A DNA stretch of 64,000 nucleotides from contig NC_057922.1 of the NCBI RefSeq assembly GCF_018873765.1, positions 15,699,563 to 15,763,562 on the forward strand, read 5' to 3'. The notes below the pieces were generated by a model. That model was not told the DNA's origin. It was given only the letters and a program-made list of their open reading frames with translations, and did no database searches. Below, in pieces: positions 59,619 through 64,000 of the stretch (position 1 is its first letter; each line of letters starts with the position of its first letter). The stretch is from Telopea speciosissima (taxonomy: Eukaryota; Streptophyta; Magnoliopsida; Proteales; Proteaceae). Both the position numbers and the translations under genes were made by a program.

Positions 59619-62305
59619 GTTCAACTAACACCTACTTGATTCTCAAGCGCAGGTGAATTTTGGTCTTCTCCAACAAGTTCAAAACCTGCAAACACAAAAA
59701 GTATGACAACATACTGGACAAATTTCTTTTCAGCGAACCAAAAAAAAAATACAAAACAAAAAGTTAATCAAAACAAAAGAGACAGAATTTTACTTTGATG
59801 AGAGTTCGTTGTCTTAAAATAAATAAATGAGGCCGGAGGGAGGGGAAAGAAAGAAAAAATAACGAATCGAAAAATTCACGAACTAGGGCTTTGATTAATC
59901 GAAACAGTGAAACAATGAAACCACGGAGAAGAACAAGTCGGATAGGTGTTTTGATATCGAGATAAAATTAACTGTCTGAGCTAAAGGAGCTAGAAGCTTA
60001 AGAAAGGATACAGAATCGCATGATTCAGGAAGAAAAGAAAATAAGAGTAACAATTTATTTTTCTTTTTTTCCCTCCCAACGACTTTGTGTTGGTCTTTCC
60101 CAAAGTCCAAACCGAACAATTGAAAAATAGCGACGGAAATTGGACTCTTGTTTCCGGATTTGGATATTCCAAAGGAATTTTAGAAAATAGGGATAATGAT
60201 CCCCACACCAGCGGTGTGAAAATCTCTCTTTCATTCTCTCATATTTTTATCTGCTCCATTTGCTGTCCGCTCCACTTCCCCAAGTTCCAATAATAGAGGG
60301 GGATAGACCCCATCCGGGCAGTGTGTTTAGACAAGGGTAAGATGGTCATTTCCACTTCCTCTATTCGAGGAACTCGGGAAATGAAGCAGATAAAGGTCCC
60401 TCTCTCTCATATTTGTCTTGATGATGTTATATGTCATCCAATATTTTTATCTGTTCCATTTCCTGTCCGCTCTATTTCCCCAAGTTCCTCGAATAGAGGG
60501 GGTGGATCCCATCGAAGCAATGTTTTCGGGCAAGGGTAGGGTGATCATTTTCGCCCCCTTCTATTAGAGGAACTTGGAGAAATGGAGCAGATATAGGTCC
60601 TGTGGTCCCTCTGCTCCTATTGACAAAGTATGAGGTGCCCCTCCCATGTCCTCCATTGGTTTGGCATACCCGAACAAGTCTAGTTGAACAAAGAAAAGTC
60701 AACTAAGACAAGTTTCACAGTCCAACTCTATCTTTTTCCTTCTCCCTTTTAGTAGGGCTACAAGAGGGTCGGGTTGGGCCAGGCTTTATAAAACCTTAGC
60801 CCAACCCTGAGTCCCCTTAGCTGGGCCCATGCCCAACCCGACCCTAACTCTGGGCCTGAAAAATCCAACTCTGACCCTCCCTCAGGGTTGGGCCGGGCTG
60901 ACCCTAATTGGCCCTGATCATGGGGAGGGGGAAAAGAGATGCATGGGCTGGAATGGACCGAGGAGAAAATTATCAATTTTATATAAAATAACACTATAAT
61001 AAAATATATGATATCACTTATTTTCTATATTATATAACAAAATATGGGTGACATTTAAAGTTTATAATATATAAATTATAATAATATATATTTAATAGTT
61101 TACAATATGTTTTAACCATATCCCCCTCTTTTATCTCTCACAAGACTACTCTAGCGACTCACTAGAGAGGATCCTTGCACATAAATATAATGACTTATAA
61201 TTATTTAAAGTTTTAATTGTAGTTAAACAAAATGACCTCTGAAAAAATGAGAAGAGTCACATACATAGTGAACCATATGGTTAAAACATGCTTACGATTT
61301 TGATATAACCTATTTAAAGGACTTTTAGTCTACTAAAGTGATCAAATCATCCCTCATTGTAAAATAAATAAATGTTATGCAATAGCACAAAAAAATTTCA
61401 AAGTTCTTACCCAAAAATTAAAAAAAGTTCAATGCAAAAGTTTGTATTAGGCCAAAAAAATAAAATTTACCCAACCCATGTAGGGAAGACTTCCTCAATA
61501 ACCCATAATGTTGTGGCACATGGAATGATACTGTGGCAATTCTAAAAATTGGGTAGAGAATACATAGTTTGGATTAGGCATGTACCAAATTTACAGAGCC
61601 TAATCCAATAAAATATTCTTCCGTGTATGGACATGCATCAACATATATGCCCATGCATGCCTCCAGTATTCCAATCACCACTTTGTACTTTCCTAGTCTT
61701 GAATTTTCAAAACTCTATTTGTCACTACTAAATCCATTTAGGTTGAAATTTCATGTGAGCAAAGGACCTTGAGGTGTACCTGATCACAAATTTTGGCCCC
61801 ATTAAAGCTACCACATGACAGATATTTAGATCATACAAGAAATCCTTCCTCTGTGATTTGTGCAGGAAGCCTTCACAGGATTCATGTTGATCATGAAGAA
61901 TGAGACAACAAAATGTTCAATCTTTGACTGCGTTTGGTATGCATGATCAAATAGATTGTAGGTATCAAACGTATTCTGAAACCTGATTTTTCTCTATCTT
62001 CTCATTCCAGAATGGATTTTAACAAAAAAATCTATTCCAGGAATTTATACCCAACACATGCTTAATTCGTGCTTGAAAAGCTGAAGAACTCATAACTAGG
62101 CTCTACAAAAAGAAATTAAAAATCATACAAACATTACCTACAACCAAGTTCGGCTCTTTGTAACAGTGCTTACTTCCTTCAAGACTGAAGGTCTCATCAT
62201 CCAATTTAATGTCATTCTGAAAATCATTGCACTCGTTAGAATTTTTACACTTCCACCATTCAACTCGCCAGAGTTTGGGGTTGTAAAATAATGTGCCAGT
62301 CGAAT
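59619..62305 (-). CDS. Unidentified gene, two probable 3' exons
   Basis: A minus-strand segment 62,305-62,138 is bordered by TTTCAG and GTAATG and reads D-S-T-G-T-L-F-Y-N-P-K-L-W-R-V-E-W-W-K-C, then an acidic stretch to H-C-Y-K-E-P-N-L-V-V (56 codons). It joins in phase with 59,685 onward (acceptor TTTGCAG): G-F-E-L-V-G-E-D-Q-N-S-P-A-L-E-N-Q, then V-G-V-S and stop at about 59,619, unless a donor GTAGGT at 59,635 is used. I do not recognise the family. Tryptophan and cysteine richness in the first exon hints at a small structured domain. Upstream open stretches between splice-like signals at 62,833-62,732 and 63,033-62,960 may be further exons, but their phases do not connect cleanly. Confidence 0.4.
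60241..60399 (+). mobile_element. MITE (ctccatttcc family), copy A
   Basis: About 160 bp with 'atatttttatctgctccattt' at the left and 'aaatgaagcagataaaggtcc' at the right (inverted). It is adjacent to copy B in the same orientation. Confidence 0.7.
60441..60600 (+). mobile_element. MITE (ctccatttcc family), copy B
   Basis: Same family as copy A, 40 bp downstream, same orientation. The ends are 'atatttttatctgttccattt' and 'aaatggagcagatataggtcc'. Confidence 0.7.
60755..60930. mobile_element. hAT MITE fragment
   Basis: Begins TAGGGCTACAAGAGGGTCGGG and is rich in GGGTTGGGCC/GGCCCAACCC, resembling the GGGCTTGGGC-rich interior of 9,462-9,944. The right end is not resolved. Confidence 0.4.
60931..62130. 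other. AT-rich intergenic or intronic DNA
   Basis: No coding exon, RNA gene or repeat recognised. It would be an intron if the two exons of the unidentified gene are joined. Confidence 0.5.
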
Positions 62306-64000
62306 CTGAAATTCAGGTTTTATGGCTCTGCAGTGAGATGGCATAACCTACTGGGGGAACTAGGGAGTATCTCCATCAATCTTGTATTCTTACTCGCAAA
62401 GATTGTATTGGGTTCGCATTCTCTGTATTGCATTTGTGCCAGTGCCAGATTCAGTAATCATCCATGGCAAAAACATCATATTCCTCAGAAACCTTATTTT
62501 TTCTGAAAAACTCACTTTGTCACATTGTCCATTGAGGCAAGATCTGGGCAGCAATGTCCTCTCCTCACATCAATGACGAACGGCTGTATGCTGATTTCAA
62601 ACCTGCTTCCTTCATTAACCTCAAAAATACATGTATTGGGGGTAATCAGATCTTTGGAGAACAATCCCAATCGTCAACTATCCAACTCTAACCTACAACG
62701 TTGCTGAAGCTCACTGGAGTGTTGAAGGTACCTGTGCAATATCTACGCTATCCACGAGATTTACATTTCTCTGAATGGTTGGTGCAGAGAATAATTTTGG
62801 AAATGCTCCAGAATTGCCGAATTGGTGCAGCAGCTATCAACACCAAAATGAAATGGCCAAGCCAGTGTAATGGTAAAAAACTCATCTATTAAAAAAAAAA
62901 ACCAATGTAAACCCAAGATGCATTTCAATCCAATAAATACAGCAGATTGTGTGACATACTTGACGGATATGACTATGACGTCCTTAATAGCAATGAGCCC
63001 AACAACACTTCCCCCATCAGTTCCAATGAACAGCTTAAATCGAAATCACAGGCCTATCAGCATGGATGCATACGGAAATGGGTAGCCTCTCCAATGAAAA
63101 ATCATTTGTAACAACATTCTCGAAGAGGTTGATGGACGACAAAGAAAGAAATCTGCAAAACTGGCAAATATCAAGAAGGTGGTTCTTCATCCGTAAACAT
63201 CCAATCCAGAGGATGATAAAGATTAGAAAGCTAATAGTAGTAATGACATTGTAACTACTATTTTACTACGTTATGATCCTGTAAATGTGAATACACAGTT
63301 TGACAGAAAGATGCTGAACCTGCCATAGTACATGGATGTCCTTAAAAACAGAATGCAATATGCATACACAACGCAACATGGACAATGCCCGACATTTTAA
63401 TTACAACCAAGTCCACCCAGATAGAACAAGAACATGTTGAAATCACCACGGCGACAGGTGAGCTTGGCCTTGCAGAAGCTATGCCACCATGGCCAAAGAG
63501 GGGAGAAGAAGAAGGAAAGAGAAGGTGTGAAAAAGGAAAGAGAGAAGAGAAGGAAGTGGGGAGGAAGAGAGGCTGTCCAGCATTGTCGATCACAGGTGCT
63601 TAGAGTTTAAAAATAATCTGGTCCAATTACAACAGTCTGTCCAAATTACCATTTGGAAACCTATATTATACACAGATGATAGATCCCAACAAAATGCGAA
63701 CCTAAAATCAATCTCTAACAACACGCCAAAATTGTATTTTCCAAACGATGGAGAAACCATACACAGCAAACCTTAAAAGCTATTTTAAATCCAGACTTGG
63801 CTAATTTGAATCATAGGTTATACCACCAAGAGTGAAAAAACAGTATATATGCTCATCAAATTATAACTGAAGGCACACAACATGCAAATGACCTGACACA
63901 GAATTGCATCCAGACTTCCCAAAAAAACTTACAATGAGAAGACCCAACAAACTGAAAGTTTTGATCTGGTCCAGATGCCAGAACTAATTAACAAGCGACT
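62306..64000. other. Window end, unresolved
   Basis: Contains several open minus-strand stretches of 20-55 codons next to splice-like signals, for example 62,833-62,732 (34 codons, P-T-I-Q-R-N-V-N-L-V-D-S-V-D), 63,033-62,960 (F-I-G-T-D-G-G-S-V-V-G) and about 63,150-63,035 (N-V-V-T-N-D-F-S-L-E-R). They may be upstream exons of the unidentified gene. No family recognised. Confidence 0.3.

Overview
The window is nuclear DNA of a flowering plant. Evidence: spliced genes with GT-AG introns, plastid chlorophyll metabolism (chlorophyllide a oxygenase), a plant cytochrome-b5 protein of the RLF type, and a dense load of plant-type MULEs, hAT MITEs, tRNA-derived SINEs, an RTE-like LINE tail and LTR-element fossils. 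The species cannot be fixed from the sequence.

Region 1 (1-31 kb) is an accessory region built on repeated local duplication of one unit carrying a small Bowman-Birk-type protease inhibitor (BBI) gene. Four copies are visible: 1,100-1,572 (+), 13,037-13,498 (+), 21,716-21,236 (-) and 29,948-30,432 (+). Copies 1 and 3 are intact two-exon genes encoding a signal peptide and a single canonical loop C-T-K-S-N-P-P-Y-C (P1 Lys, trypsin type). Copies 2 and 4 have frame-changing deletions in exon 1; copy 4 also has P1 Leu. Copies 1 and 3 lie in two arms of an inverted segmental duplication. Later insertions (MULEs, hAT MITEs, a SINE, a Copia fossil) are present in one copy and absent from another, so many have an empty site inside the same window and can be ordered in time.

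Region 2 (31.7-39.5 kb) is a minus-strand TLC-domain membrane protein gene (three exons, 274 aa) with a 6.8 kb first intron that holds a LINE tail and guanine runs.

Region 3 (39.5-44.1 kb) is intergenic, with a palindromic MULE-like element, an LTR-like segment and a hAT MITE.

Region 4 (44.1-47.9 kb) is chlorophyllide a oxygenase (CAO), nine exons and 536 codons, with all iron ligands present but one in-frame TAG at codon 448. CAO makes chlorophyll b.

Region 5 (48.9-64 kb) holds a one-exon zinc-ribbon protein (-), an intergenic MITE cluster, a five-exon RLF-like cytochrome-b5-domain gene (-, 224 aa), and probable exons of an unidentified minus-strand gene at 59.6-62.3 kb. These genes are ordinary unlinked neighbours; only the BBI copies form a functional cluster.
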